Assembly: GCA_036365145.1 (NCBI GenBank)
Contig: JAEOAD010001365.1
Coordinates: 5,001,001-5,065,000, forward strand
DNA length: 64,000 nucleotides
Source of the DNA: Orientallactaga sibirica
Taxonomy: Eukaryota > Chordata > Mammalia > Rodentia > Dipodidae
Direction of reading: 5' to 3'
The notes under the pieces are model-generated. The model saw only the letters and a list, made by a program, of their open reading frames with translations, did no database searches and had not been told where the DNA came from. How positions within the stretch are numbered: position 1 is the stretch's first letter; each line of letters starts with the position of its first letter. The position numbers and the translations under genes were made by a program. Shown piece by piece: positions 10,640-21,265 of the stretch.

Positions 10640-11796
10640 TGTTGGAGAATAACTCATCAGGAAGCCACCTTGTTTGACTCTAATTGCTCCAGGCAGTGGA
10701 CAAATTGTTTTCAAAGTAATTTATCCTCTCGTGGAGGGACTGCAGTGTGTGGGCACTATGCCTCCCCAGGCCCACTAGAGCCATCGTGGAGACACTCTGG
10801 TGTCACTGTTCAGCCGCCACGAAGTCCATTTCTGCTGTAGTCAGCTTTCTTGGAGGTGCCTCAGGTGAGAGGGCCTGTGCATACCAGAAGAGACGCTGGG
10901 ACACTCTGAGGTTCAGGACCCTGAGGGACAGTGGTGCAGGGCCAGGCACATGGGGACATGGGCAGAACAGTCCTCTAAGCAGACACCAGAGTGCTGGTGT
11001 TGAACTCAGTGTGCTCAGTCCCAAGCTGCTCATGTCCCCACAAAGTCCCCGTGGCTCCAGGTCATTGCAGCTTGTGCCATTTCCATGGCCTCTGCTTCCA
11101 GAGGTGACGTCAGCGGCTTCACAGAGGTCTGCGCTGGTTGGTTACTCAAGGCTCTGCACGGTGTCAAGCCTCTGCGGGGACGGGCTTAATGACTTTGTCT
11201 GGAACACTAGGCAGCATTGCTGTGGGTTGGCTTTCCCAGTCCTTGCTCCCAGCGCAATCAGTGCTGGCCCTGTGGAGGGGCCTCTTCTGCACAGCCCTGT
11301 GCTCTGAGTCCTAACTAGGACACCAGATGACAGTGGTGGGGGACCTGTGGCTCAGGCCAGGGTTTTTTTTACACGTGCTTCTTGAAACACCATAGAGTGG
11401 ACATTCTTTCTTCCTCAGCGTGTCCACTGACCCCTCTGCCTGCCTTCCAAACCCATTCCTCTTGGGCACACTCTCATTGCATTGTGGACTCTGCTGTAAT
11501 GGGTCAGGAGGTAGGGCGGGCTTCTCCCTCATCCTCCTCTCCTCAGGCCCCGGAGCCTGGACTCCTCCAGCACACACTATTTCCACTTGAATGCTCACCG
11601 TGGAGAGTCAGGGGAGAGGCCAGCTTCACAGAACAGCCCTTAGTGACGTCACCTTTGGCTGTGGGTGAGCATCCCCTCCAGTCATTCCAGACTTTGCCTG
11701 CAAGATCCCAAGATGACAGAATTCTGCTCCCAAGCCCCGCCCCGCTCTGTCCATTGGTGAAGACTGAATAAAAGTTATTCGGGAATTCAGAAGGGA
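10640..11796. other. Unassigned GC-moderate interval
   Basis: About 1.15 kb with no recognised repeat. The longest frame (10747-11307, plus, 186 codons) has no family resemblance, biased composition or splice context that would support coding, and a shadow frame lies opposite. Confidence 0.4.
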
Positions 11797-11995
11797 TGGT
11801 GTATGAGTCTGTTTTCTTTAGCTGTAAGAAAACATGTAAGGCTGGTACTTCATAAAGAGGGTTATTTAGCTCACAGTTTTAGAAGATCATGTATCCCCAT
11901 TGACTCTGGTGAGTGCCCCTTGGCTATATCACACGCTGATAAGAGCACCATTGAGAGGGATCACGTGGTGACGGAATCCAGAGTGTGGTGAAGGG
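11797..11995 (-). mobile_element. MaLR-type LTR, first half of a split copy
   Basis: On the plus strand, GTATGAGTCTGTTTTC, GGCTGGTACTTCATAAAGAG and TTATTTAGCTCACAGTTTTA match an antisense MaLR LTR. The second half appears at 13950-14130. The sequence between them is an L1 with SINEs, so one LTR was split by a later insertion. Confidence 0.6.
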
Positions 11996-12560
11996 CCACT
12001 ATTGCTTTTGCCTCTGGTTCTTCCAGTTTTCCCACCTCATCTGCAATGTCCTTTGGGCCTTTCAGGGGCTGATAATAGATAGCTTGATGAGGGCTGGACA
12101 CTCAGTCACTTATTCTCAGCACTTTGACTAGTTAAGAGTCTCTGATGTGACCATTGCCCACTGCCAAAAGAGGCTTCTCTGACTAAGGCTGACAGCAGCA
12201 CTCGCCTGTGTATGGATATAAATATTTTGAAGGCAGTTTAACTACATGTCCGTTAAGCAAAACATCAGTAGATTACCCAAACAGGATCAGGTTTACAGTG
12301 CCAAACATATGTTTATTTCCCATGGAGTGGACCTCAGATCCAGTCAGGAGACAGTTGGTGATCCCCCCAGAACATTTAAGCCACCATTTCGTATCTTGCC
12401 TGGTAGTTTAGTGTTATAGCATGCAGGGTCTACAGCTGGGTGAGATTGCTGATGTTTTTTCTCCCACACAGCCTGCATCACATCTTCTGGCACTTTGAAT
12501 TTAAGGAATAAGCCAGCAGCTCAATTTCAGCTTTTTTCTCTGTGTCCTGTAACCAAAGTG
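11996..12560 (-). mobile_element. L1 3'-region remnant
   Basis: The stretch with ACTCAGTCACTTATTCTCAG, CACTTTGACTAGTTAAGAG, ATGGATATAAATATTTTGAAG and GCATGCAGGGTCTACAGCTG resembles rodent L1 3' sequence as I remember it. Position left of an antisense ORF2 end (13330-13945) agrees with a single minus-strand L1. It is heavily decayed. Confidence 0.5.
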
Positions 12561-12736
12561 TGCATTGTCTTCAATACACACTAGTGTCTCACCATCAAGT
12601 TCTGCTCAGCTACTGAGAGCAATCTGTGTGTATTTGTTTGGGAGCCTCTGGGTGGTGGTGGTGGGGCTACATGGCCAGTGGCTCAAAGGGAGATGTTTGG
12701 TACCTGGCACTGGTTTGAAAACTCATGAATCTTTTA
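12561..12736. other. Unassigned, probably part of the same L1 remnant
   Basis: Lies between L1-like blocks. It shows no clear identity apart from a short GGTGGTGGTGGGG run. Confidence 0.3.
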
Positions 12737-12739
12737 TGA

Positions 12740-12785
<46 letters not shown>

Positions 12786-12985
12786 TTGAGAGAATTGGCA
12801 TGCTGGGTGGGGCTTCCAGCCACTGCACTCAAACTCCAGATGCTTGCTCCATCTAGTGGGCAAGTGTGACCTTGTGTGCTTGCATCACCTTGTGTGTCTG
12901 GCTTATGTGGGACCTGGAGAGTTGAACATGGGCTCTTAGGCTTCACAGGCAAGTGCCTTAACTACTAAGCCAACTCTCTAGCTCT
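12737..12985 (-). mobile_element. tRNA-headed SINE, longer subtype
   Basis: An antisense copy: a (GA)n run (12738-12783), the longer-subtype block (GGGCAAGTGTGACC, TTGCATCACC), then the antisense B and A boxes ending CCAACTCTCTAGCTC. Confidence 0.85.
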
Positions 12986-13045
12986 AAACTTATACTTAAG
13001 AGCAGTATTATCCATCTAGACAGAGTGTCACCATTCAAACTCCTT

Positions 13046-13051
<6 letters not shown>

Positions 13052-13081
<30 letters not shown>

Positions 13082-13285
13082 GAGCAAGTAAACAAGAGAG
13101 AGAGAGAAAGGGGCAGATACAAAAAAGAGAGAATGGGCATGCTAGGGCCTCTAGCCACTGCAGATGCACTCTAGATGCATGTGCCACCTTGTGCATCTGG
13201 TTTATGTGGATACTGGGGAATCAAACCTGGGCTCTTAGGCTTCACAGGCAAGTGCCTTAACCACTAAGCCATCTCTCCATCCCAC
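13052..13285 (-). mobile_element. tRNA-headed SINE
   Basis: Antisense copy starting with a (TTTA)n tail and a GA-rich body. It ends with CTTAACCACTAAGCC and ATCTCTCCATCCC, the complement of the SINE head. Confidence 0.9.
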
Positions 13286-13329
13286 AAGCTCAATCTTAAT
13301 AAAAACACTTGAGGCTATGGGGCCATACA

Positions 13330-13945
13330 TTCAGACCTCCACACTCATCCTACCTCTCATGGCTCCTTTTGTTTTCTGATCTCTACAGCCACTCTCCAAC
13401 TTACATGTACACATCTAAAAGTTGGAAACTAGGATCTACATATGAGAGGGAACACGTGGCATTTGTCCTGCTCTGGGCCTGAGTTCCCACACTTGGTATC
13501 ATATTTTTCAGTTCCACTTATTTTTCTGAAATTTTCATAATTTCACTGTTTTTTTTTTAGTGCTGAATAGAATTCCATCATGTAAATGTACCACATGTTC
13601 ATAATCCATTCATCAGTTCATGGGCACCCAGGCTGAGTCCATTCCGAGCTATTATGAATAAAGTGGCAGTGAACATACATGTGACAGTGTCTCTGTCATA
13701 GAGTACAGGCTCCATTAGGTTCATACCCAGGGTGCCACTGCTGGGTCTTATGGTGGCTCTATTTTTAGCTGTTTTGGAAACCTCTGCCCTGATTTCCATA
13801 GTAGCGGTTTACCCTCCCACCCACTGCATACAAGGGTTCCTGATTTCTTATATCCTTGCCAGCATTTGTTGTCATTCGTTTTCTTCCTGGGTGAGATGGA
13901 ATCTCAAAGTAGTTTTGAACTGCATCTTCCTCGGAGCCCATTCTC
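13330..13945 (-). mobile_element. L1 ORF2 3' end and 3' UTR remnant
   Basis: The plus strand carries well-known antisense L1 words: AGAATTCCATCATGTAAATG, CATAATCCATTCATCAG, GGGCACCCAGGCTGAGTCC, GCCAGCATTTGTTGTC and GGGTGAGATGG. These correspond to the C-terminal end of the ORF2 reverse-transcriptase protein on the minus strand. Reading frames are broken, so this is a dead, 5'-truncated copy. Confidence 0.8.
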
Positions 13946-13949
13946 ATTG

Positions 13950-14130
13950 AGACCTAACTCAAGGTCCCATAGAAACGACTTTAATCCCTTCCAAAGGCGG
14001 CGGCCCGGTGACTTAACTCTCCCCAGGCCCTCTGAAAGGTCTCAGCACTGTTAACATCTACACTGGATACCCAGCTTCCAGCACCTGCACCTTTGGGGGA
14101 CGCTCTCAACTGATATCCAAACCATAGAAC
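13950..14130 (-). mobile_element. MaLR-type LTR, second half of a split copy
   Basis: Antisense words such as CCCAGGCCCTCTGAAAGG, GCTTCCAGCACCTGCACC, TTTGGGGGACGCTCTC and ATCCAAACCATAG match the outer part of a reversed MaLR LTR and complement the piece at 11797-11995. Confidence 0.55.
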
Positions 14131-15379
14131 AGGGATTGGGGGAATCTTATCCTCCACTTTGCAGCCCCGGTTCCTGCATTGTTGACAAGGAGATGCCTCT
14201 GGGTCAGCTTCTTGCCCTTTGCTTGAGCTTGTGGCCTATGGCAGGGCCGGGGCAGCTGCGCCTTCCCTCTCCAGTCTCCTGAGGTCCTTGAAGACTGGAG
14301 CCAAGGTGTCCTTTGTTCTGCTGATTTCTTCCTTTCTCCCCCATCCCGCTGTCCACCCACCCTCATCATCCACGCTTGTAATCTTTCTCAGGAGTAGCTG
14401 TCGCTCTTGCCAGTGCAGGCGTGTGATTGGACCCTTGAGGGGGACCCGGATGTGCCGGTGGTGCTGCAGGGAAAAGAACAGAAGTGGAGGGGAATGCCCG
14501 GTCCCTGGGTTGACCTCTGAGGGCCTTGTGGAGGTGGAGGGTTACCATTTGTCTTTGGAGAACTCGGCGTGTCGCATGTCACATGCCTGGCTAGCCCAGT
14601 CTGACCCCTTGGAATGTGTGTTTCTAGACTGGAAATGTCTCTGGTCCCCTGGAGGCCTGCTCAGCTGACCGAGGCTGCAGTCAGTGCCGCTGTGTGTCTT
14701 AGCTTCACCTCCCGGACAGGGCAGAGCTGCCTGTCTTGCATAGCTCCAGCTAAGCTGAGCAGAAAGCTCTATTCTTAGCCTATTTCCCTATTTTCTGGTG
14801 AGATTGGGTGTGTTCAAGGTGGTGTGGACATAGGCTCGATCTATTTTCTGCTGAGGGTCTTTCTATGTTGAGGAAGAAGCTCCCCAAGGGAGAAAGCCAC
14901 CGTGGGGACACACTGGTCTCTGTTACCCCTGCAAGAGAAAATCCAGGCAGCTTTGCCAGGGGCCCTTCCGAGGAGAACAAGGCTTTGAGTCTCTCTGTGT
15001 CAACTGCCCCTAGTGGCTTTGTTGGTGTGGAGCTGTGGTTTGGTCCCGCCAGGACCTCGGCACGTTCGGGGAGGGAGTGAGGTTACAATGCTTACTCTGG
15101 GGGCTTAGGAGGCTGGAGTCTCGTTTATTCTCGGCAGTGAGTGTGTTTCTTTCCTCGTGAAGTCTGTTTGAGGCTGGTATTGGGCGATCCAACACCAATC
15201 TCCATCTCACCATATCTTCTTGTTCCATCAGGGTGAGAAAGCTCCTGGCGTCGTGGATAGAGAATGGGGTGGTGATTTTGTGCTTTTGGAGGGAAGGGAA
15301 CCCCATCATGCTGTCCACCATCAGAATGCTTTCACTCAGGCCATGACACTGGTTTACTCTTCAGTTCTTCTTTAAACAA
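14131..15379. other. Unassigned interval
   Basis: About 1.25 kb of single-copy sequence with a 149-codon plus frame (14219-14668) and shadows on the other strand. No domain or splice-supported exon could be argued. Confidence 0.4.
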
Positions 15380-15388
15380 AATATTTTT

Positions 15389-15597
15389 GGGCTGGAGAGA
15401 TGGCTTAGCAGTTAAGATGCTTGCCTACAAAGCCAAAGGACCCAGGTTCAATTCCCCAGCACCCACATAAAGCCAGATGCACAAGGGGCACATGTGACTG
15501 GAGTTTGTTTGCAGCACTGTGAGGCTCTGGCCCATCCATTCTCTCTCTATCTCTCTCTTCTTTCTGCCACTCTCTTTCAAATAAAAATAAAATATTA
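15389..15597 (+). mobile_element. tRNA-headed SINE
   Basis: A box TGGCTTAGCAG and B box GGTTCAATTCC are present. The CT-rich body and AAATAAAAATAAAATA tail follow. AAATATTTTT flanks both ends as the target duplication. Confidence 0.85.
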
Positions 15598-15611
15598 AAA
15601 ATATTTTTATT

Positions 15612-15823
15612 GGGGCTAGAGAGATTGCTCAGTGGTTAAGGCATTTGCCTGCAAAGCCTAATGACCCAGGTTTGATTCCCCAGTACCCATATAGAGCCAG
15701 ATGCACAAAGTGGCACATGCATCTGGAATTTGTTTGCAGCAGCTGGAGGCCCTGGCATGCCCATTGTCTCTCTCTCTCTCTCTCTCTCACTCTCTCTCTC
15801 CTTGCAACTAAATTAAAGAAAAT
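15612..15823 (+). mobile_element. tRNA-headed SINE
   Basis: Starts GGGGCTAGAGAGATTGCTCA just after the previous SINE. B box is GGTTTGATTCC, and a (TC)n run lies at 15767-15800. Confidence 0.85.
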
Positions 15824-15832
15824 TGTTTGCAA

Positions 15833-15977
15833 GCAGAGAGAGGCAGGGGGAGAGGGAGAGAGAATGGGCATGCCAGTTCCTCCAGCTGCTGCAATCAAAC
15901 TCTAGATGCATGTGGCACTTTGTGCATCTGGCTCTACATGGGTACTGGGGAATCAAACCTGAGCCATCTCTCCACCC
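15833..15977 (-). mobile_element. tRNA-headed SINE, truncated
   Basis: Antisense copy: GAGAATGGGCATGCCAG, CACTTTGTGCATCTGGC, then GGGGAATCAAACCTGAG and CCATCTCTCCACCC. The segment between the B and A boxes is deleted. It lies head-to-head with 15612-15823, making an inverted repeat. Confidence 0.85.
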
Positions 15978-16140
15978 TTCTTTACTTCTAATATGGTGCT
16001 TTAGAATCATCTGCCTTATAATTAATCCACCCATTCATCCATCTACCCATCCATACATTGTCATCATCTATTCACCCACCCACCCTTCCATCTATCCAAA
16101 TATACAGCCGCTCACCTACCCAAGGCAAGAGAGGCTTAAG
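15978..16140. repeat. Degenerate CATC/CACC tetranucleotide tract
   Basis: Positions 16024-16130 are made of imperfect CATC, CACC and TATC words (CCACCCATTCATCCATC and similar). An old microsatellite. Confidence 0.75.
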
Positions 16141-18029
16141 TACAGCTAGTAAGGGGCTGTCAGAGGAAAGGCCCTTTCTGCCCAGGTCCTGGCAGAACCT
16201 AGGTTAGATCCCGAGAAGCTATTAGTGTGTCACTTCACAGACTGCCTCAGGGAACCCAGTGCAGCCCGTGGAGGTCAGCAGGGGGTCCGTGGACTGAAGG
16301 CAGAGTTGACCTTCTGGATTCACCTGTCCCTGGTAAGCTTTTGAGTTAGCTGGGGGAAACTTTGCCCAACTTAATGAGAGCGGCAGACAAAGTTGTGGGG
16401 CTGAGTGACTGCCGTGTATTGTTTAGTCTCTTTCATTAATTCCTGCTGCCATTCGGGATGCAGGGATGAACAATAGCAGGGGCCTGTACAGATCAATACC
16501 AGATTGCTGATACTGCCTATCTGTTCTTGGAGCAGATTAGTTGATGAATGGCATGGGCTGTACGTCTTGACAGGTGTGTGCCGTATAGCCTGGACCATGC
16601 TGGCTTAGTGGACCTCCATCCCAGGGAGCCAAGAGAGCAGATAGAATATTTCCTTTTGGGTCCAAACCCTTCAGAGAAAAGTTTGATTCTAAGCTGTAGA
16701 TAATGGATTTCTAGCAAGAGACGGCAAGATGAAGCAGGAGGATGGGAATGACTATGGGGAGGGGTTCCCCGATGTCTTGGGGTTCTAGTTGGGTCCTAGC
16801 ATGGACCTGGGCTTTGTCAGTGGAGAGTAGGAAGGGATTCATTTGGAAGACAGGACAGCCAAAAGCAGGGTAAGTGGATAAGACGTGGAAAAGCTCCTGG
16901 GCCTCTCCATCCATGGAGCCACAAGGGAGGTGCGGGAACGAGGGCAGCAGAAACTAGCCCTGGGCGGGGCTTGTCAGGGCAGCCGTGAAACAATGACAGT
17001 CCCATGGCCTCTGCCTTGATGTGGCTCCAGCTCCCATATGTGCGGTTGAGGGCTGTTTGTGGCATCCAATGGCTCTGTCCCGGGCCATCTACTGGCATCT
17101 CTGTCCCTTTCTCCTGTGTCTGCCTGTTGGTGTGAGATGGCCTCCTGTCCTGTTGTTCTCTGCAGAGTAGAGTGTATGCACGCCTTGCTGCCGTGTCAGG
17201 AGGAGTATTGGACTGCGTGATTGGGCTCATCGCTGAGCTGAAGTGTTGACCTGCCTGACGGGTTTAGTTGCTGCCTGGACCCACTCTTCTCGTTCATGGA
17301 CCATGGACTGAGTTCCTTGCGTATAGGATTGGGCACCCGCATGATGGTGCACGTATTGCGGGGTGTGAATAAAGAAAGTGCCAAGGAGGCCACTGGGCTC
17401 AGCAACAAGGGTCAGGATTAGAAGAGAGTACAGGTGACAGCCTGAAGACCAGATATGCTCAGTGCTCCCAGCTCCTGAGATTAGGTCCTGGAGAAGCAAT
17501 TGGGAGCTGGCAGCAACCTTGGAGAATGCAGCATGCCAGGCATGTGAGGCGTTATGGCAAATATGGCATTTCAGTGGCATGACACAGTTTGAGCTGCTCA
17601 GCTTTCTTGTGAAGTGGGCTGAGCCTCCTTCTTCCCCCATTCCACAGGAAGGAAACTGAGTCAGTGGAAGAGGTGTGACTGCCACAGACCCACTTATGAT
17701 GACACTCAGCAAGTCCATCACTGCTCACCCTGTCTCTAGGGTGCACGGTGGCCCTGGGAACATGGGTGGTTTGCCAGGTATAGCTGCCTTCTTCTCAGCT
17801 TGGAACTCTGCTTCTTCCCCTGAGCCAAGAGAGGACTCTGCCTATTTCTGAGGGCATCCTGATCCCCATGTGGACCCCTCTTTCTGACAGGTGGATGAGA
17901 GACACGTGACCCTGAACTCACAGAGAATATTGGCCAGGCTGAGATCATGAGATGTGAAATGTTAACCCCTGTGGTTGAGACTCTGCTTTAAAAAATTTCT
18001 GAGAACCTCCTCAGGAATGATTTGACATC

Positions 18030-18115
18030 TTTTAGTTCAACACCGGGCACAAATAAAGCTTATGGCAAAATTAACATAAATCATTAGCATTAATCATGCA
18101 GGGTTATTGATAGCG
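18030..18115. promoter_or_regulatory. Candidate conserved non-coding element
   Basis: Contains AAAATTAACATAAATCATTA and GCATTAATCATGCAGG. This is a cluster of TAAT and ATTA cores of the kind bound by homeodomain proteins, in otherwise GC-richer DNA. Confidence 0.3.
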
Positions 18116-18409
18116 CTCTGCCCGTGTGCATCACAGTCCGGGCCAGGCATCCGGACTGGTGATATTTCTTCAGCTGTCCCAGCCGGCTTCCACACATATG
18201 GTGGCTGAGCAGCTTTCTTTTCCAATTCTCCCCCTGGGCTTGAGCTGTCGGTGGCGCCCCTGCTCCAGGTCCCATCTCCTCATGCTGGGTCGCTAAGTTA
18301 GCTGCCGTTTTCTCCTGCGCCTCTGTCTCCTTCGGAACGACCAGATTTCTAGTCTGGGTCAGAATCCATCAACGTCTGTGGCTGCCACTCACCACGTGAC
18401 TCCTGGAAG

Positions 18410-18490
18410 CAAAAGCGCTGGGTGACAATTAGCGATGGGTGGCCTATATTGATCGGTTTCAATTTGGTAGCTTCACTTTCGCTTATACAT
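18410..18490. promoter_or_regulatory. Candidate conserved non-coding element
   Basis: The stretch with GACAATTAGCGATGGG and TATATTGATCGGTTTC contains homeodomain-like cores and intact CpGs, unusual for neutral sequence here. Confidence 0.2.
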
Positions 18491-18674
18491 TCATCTCTGA
18501 AGCAAAGAGAACCTCCCCTCGCCCCCGCCCCCAACCCCACATGATACAGATGCCCCTAACTCACCATGAGGAAATGGGCTTTGTCACCACACTGAGATGC
18601 TGGGGGTGGGTGGAGAAGCAAGGAACAAACAGGGCTTTAATGTCACTAAATGCATCTTGAAGGTCCCTTACTCT

Positions 18675-18795
18675 TTGTTTTTTTGAGGCAGGGTCTTGCT
18701 GTATAGAGCTAGTGAACCTTGAACTCGTGATCCTCTTGGCTTGGCCTTCAGAGTGCCGGGATTGCAGGCATGTACCACCATGCCCAGCTCTCCAA
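18675..18795 (-). mobile_element. B1-like SINE
   Basis: Antisense B1: TTTGAGGCAGGGTCTTGC, CCTTGAACTCGTGATCCTC, GTGCCGGGATTGCAGGC and ACCACCATGCCCAGC. Confidence 0.8.
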
Positions 18796-18819
18796 GGTGG
18801 ATTTCTTTTAGCAGTGTTG

Positions 18820-18985
18820 TGGCTTGAATGTGAGATGTCCCCTCATGGGCTCATATGTGTCGGCACTTTCCCCCAGATGGTGGCACTGTTTGGGAAGATT
18901 GTGGGACCTTCAGGAAGTGGACCACTGTGGGGGCCTTCAGGTTTTATAGTCCAGCCTCACCACCGCCGGTCTCTCTGTCTCATGA
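18820..18985 (+). mobile_element. MaLR-type LTR, 5' part
   Basis: GTTGTGGCTTGAATGTGAG, GATGTCCCCTCATGGGC, GATGGTGGCACTGTTTGGG and CTTCAGGAAGTGG follow the order of the start of a MaLR LTR. The 3' half is missing. Confidence 0.65.
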
Positions 18986-19009
18986 CTAGCATCTGGGTGG
19001 TAGAAGTAA

Positions 19010-19140
19010 AGATACTGGGTGTGGTGGCACACAGCTGTAATCCTAGCATCTGGGTGGTAGAAGCAGGTGGATCAGGAGTTCTAGCTCATTCTCCAGCTAT
19101 ATTGTGAGTTCTGAGCTACATGAGTTCCTGATTTTAAGAC
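19010..19140 (+). mobile_element. B1-like SINE, diverged
   Basis: ACTGGGTGTGGTGGCACAC, GCTGTAATCCTAGCATC and a tail starting AAGACCAAGAAAAG. The second half is diverged. Confidence 0.65.
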
Positions 19141-19454
19141 CAAGAAAAGAAATTCCATTTGTGTGAATCTCTACAAGGTCTCTCTATCTATCGTGTATTT
19201 GTGGTTGCATGAGGTGGAGTACAGTATAAAAAAATAGAGGTGATGGGGCAGGACTACACTACCCCACAAAGCAGACTGCACTCTAAGAATTACAGACTGG
19301 GACAAAGTTAGGTGCATAGGCCCAAGACTCTATCAGAGGATCACTCATTGACATCTGAACAGCCAGGGGACCAGGGAAGAACTTTCAAGGGAGGATAAGA
19401 AAAAGAGTTCTGAGCATTTCCAGGGCTAGGAGCTAGGGAGAACGGAGGCTGAGG
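19141..19454. other. Unassigned sequence
   Basis: No recognised element in about 310 bp. Confidence 0.35.
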
Positions 19455-19503
19455 ATTGGCTAGAGAGGTGGGGATTAAAGGCGTGTGCCACCATGCCTGG
19501 CTT
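19455..19503 (-). mobile_element. B1-like SINE fragment
   Basis: GGGGATTAAAGGCGTGTGCC and ACCATGCCTGGC are the antisense B1 head only. Confidence 0.7.
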
Positions 19504-19634
19504 CTTTCTTCTTCTTTTTTTTTTCTTAAAGCACATGTGTGTAGGTGTATGTGTGTGTATGTGTTCTTGTGTGTGCGTGCCTGTAGAGGCCAGAAGATGA
19601 CCTCAGGTGTTGTTCCTCAGATGCCATTCATCTT

Positions 19635-19679
<45 letters not shown>

Positions 19680-19895
19680 CATTGATGCTTGTTTGAGGCA
19701 GGGTCTCTTGTTCTTCACCACTGTATTTGTCAGGCTAGCCCAGGTGCTCCCAGGGATTTGCCTGCCTCTTCCTTCTTGCCCAGGAGCACTGGGCTTGCAG
19801 ATGCTAGCACTAACACATCTGGCTTTACATGGTTTCTGGTGGGAACCAGTGTGTGCAGAGCAAATGTTTCATCCACTGAATGATTCCCCAGCTAT
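19504..19895 (-). mobile_element. B4-like SINE with internal TG run
   Basis: Antisense B4 order: TG-rich start, CAGAAGATGACCTCAGGTG, TTGAGGCAGGGTCTCTTG, GAGCACTGGGCTTGCAGATG and CATCCACTGAATGATTCCCC. A (TG)n microsatellite of about 19 units lies at 19637-19675. Confidence 0.7.
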
Positions 19896-19910
19896 GTTCA
19901 TCTCTCTCTT

Positions 19911-20131
19911 TAAAAATATATATTTTATTATTTATTTATTTATTTGAGAGAGAGAAAGAGGCAGGTAGAATGAGAGAGAATGGACACTCCAGGACTTTAA
20001 ACCACTGCAAATGAACTCCAGATGTATGAACCACCTTGTGCAGCTGGCTTACGTGGGTCCTGGGGAAGTATAACCTGTGTCCTTTAGCTTTGCAGGCAAA
20101 CACCTTAACTGCTAAGTCATCTCTCCAGCCC
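19911..20131 (-). mobile_element. tRNA-headed SINE
   Basis: Antisense copy with (TTTA)n tail at 19921-19945 and ending TCATCTCTCCAGCCCC. It is inserted in the right end of a B4-like element. TTCATCTCTnnTTT-type repeats flank it. Confidence 0.85.
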
Positions 20132-20250
20132 CATTCATCTCTTTTTGAGAAAGGATCTCTCATTGGCCTGGAGCTTATAAGATCAGGTTAGATTGGTGGG
20201 CCAGTGAGCCCCAAGGATCTGTCTCTGCCTCCCCAGTGCTGGAGTTACAA
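20132..20250 (-). mobile_element. B4/B1-like SINE fragment
   Basis: GAGAAAGGATCTCTCATTGG, GTGGGCCAGTGAGCC and CCCCAGTGCTGGAGTTAC form part of an antisense B4-type element. Confidence 0.6.
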
Positions 20251-20665
20251 GAGGCACCAAAATGGAGCTGATAGCTGCAGGATGAAAAACCAAAACAAGC
20301 TCACTTCACCTTGAGGATGCTGGACTGGGAAGAGGCTGTCCTTGGGAGACGCTGTCCATGGAAAGTGTTCCCGGGGCATCCTGATAACTATGATTTTAAA
20401 ATCTTTTTTAGTTTCAATCAGATTTTCACAGAGCTCAAGCCTGAGGCATCTTAAGTTTCTGGAAGGGCTGGAGGAGGTGAATGCAGGTGAGGAAAACCAT
20501 TTTCCTGATACATTTGTGCTGTGGGCCACTGTCCTGCAGGTGCCACTGGAGCAGAAGCATGGCCCACTCTTAGTGACAGCCCACAGGGATGTTGTTTCCT
20601 CTTTCTCTCTTTTTTCCCCTCCCTCCCTTTTTTCCTACTGCTTCCCCTGCTCTCTCTCTCTCTCT
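20251..20665. other. Unassigned sequence, CT-rich at right
   Basis: No gene recognised. Positions 20600-20668 are a pyrimidine-rich run leading into the next B1. Confidence 0.4.
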
Positions 20666-20820
20666 TTTTGTTTTTGGTTTTTCAAGGTAGGATTTTACTC
20701 TAGTCCCGGCTGACCTGGAATTCACTCTGTATTCTCAGGCTGGTCTCAAACTCACAGCGATCCTCCTGCCTCTGCCTCCCAAGTGCTGGGATTAAAGACA
20801 TGCACCACCACACCTGGTCT
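20666..20820 (-). mobile_element. B1-like SINE
   Basis: Antisense B1 with TTTTTCAAGGTAGGATTTTA, GACCTGGAATTCACTCTG and GCGATCCTCCTGCCTC, ending ACCACCACACCTGG. Confidence 0.85.
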
Positions 20821-20925
20821 AGTCTCTCCCTCTCTTGACAGTGTGTTTCTGTGTACCCAAGCCTGGCCTCAGACTCCCGATCCTCTTTCATCAGCCTTGT
20901 GCATGCTGAGATCCTAGGCTAAGAT
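20821..20925 (-). mobile_element. Possible old B1-like fragment
   Basis: TGTACCCAAGCCTGGCCTC, AGACTCCCGATCCTC and GCATGCTGAGATCC are spaced like antisense B1 words but strongly diverged. Confidence 0.35.
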
Positions 20926-21265
20926 GCTCCCCTGGAGACCGAAAGCTGGATGCACTCGTGGCAAGGTGGACATGTGGGCCTAGGATCACAAGAGAATTGT
21001 TTTTATTTTCATTTATTTTCAATTTTATCTGTCGTATAATGATTATGCACATTTGTAGGCATGGTGTGTTGACTAACTTCCTACATTGAAGCTGTCTTTT
21101 GATACCTACTGTCTAACCCCTGTCTAATCCCCATGTCCCCTGTCCTTCCCAACATCTAATCCCCATGTCCTCTGCCCTTCCCAATTTCTAGTGACCACTA
21201 GACCAGTCCTCTTTCCTTTTTCTTTTCCTTCCTCCTCTCTTCTCTCCCTCTCTCCCGCCCTCTCC
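20926..21265. other. Possible L1-derived stretch and pyrimidine tract
   Basis: Positions 21000-21190 (GATTATGCACATTTGTAGGC, CCCCATGTCCCCTGTCC repeated twice) recall antisense L1 non-coding sequence, but the match is weak. Positions 21208-21272 are CT-rich. Confidence 0.3.

Larger units (their letters stand above)
16141..18674. other. Repeat-free interval
   Basis: About 2.5 kb with no interspersed repeat recognised. Frames of 137 and 164 codons on the minus strand (16817-17230, 17227-17721) look random. Two short stretches, 18030-18115 and 18410-18490, look more constrained than the rest. Confidence 0.45.

Noticed and set aside
10747..11307. 186-codon plus frame as a gene or processed pseudogene
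   Set aside because: No family resemblance, no poly-A tail or target duplication, and an overlapping minus frame.
11797..14130. Endogenous retrovirus with coding genes
   Set aside because: Only LTR fragments are seen. No gag, pol or env-like frame lies between any LTR pair, and the intervening DNA is L1.
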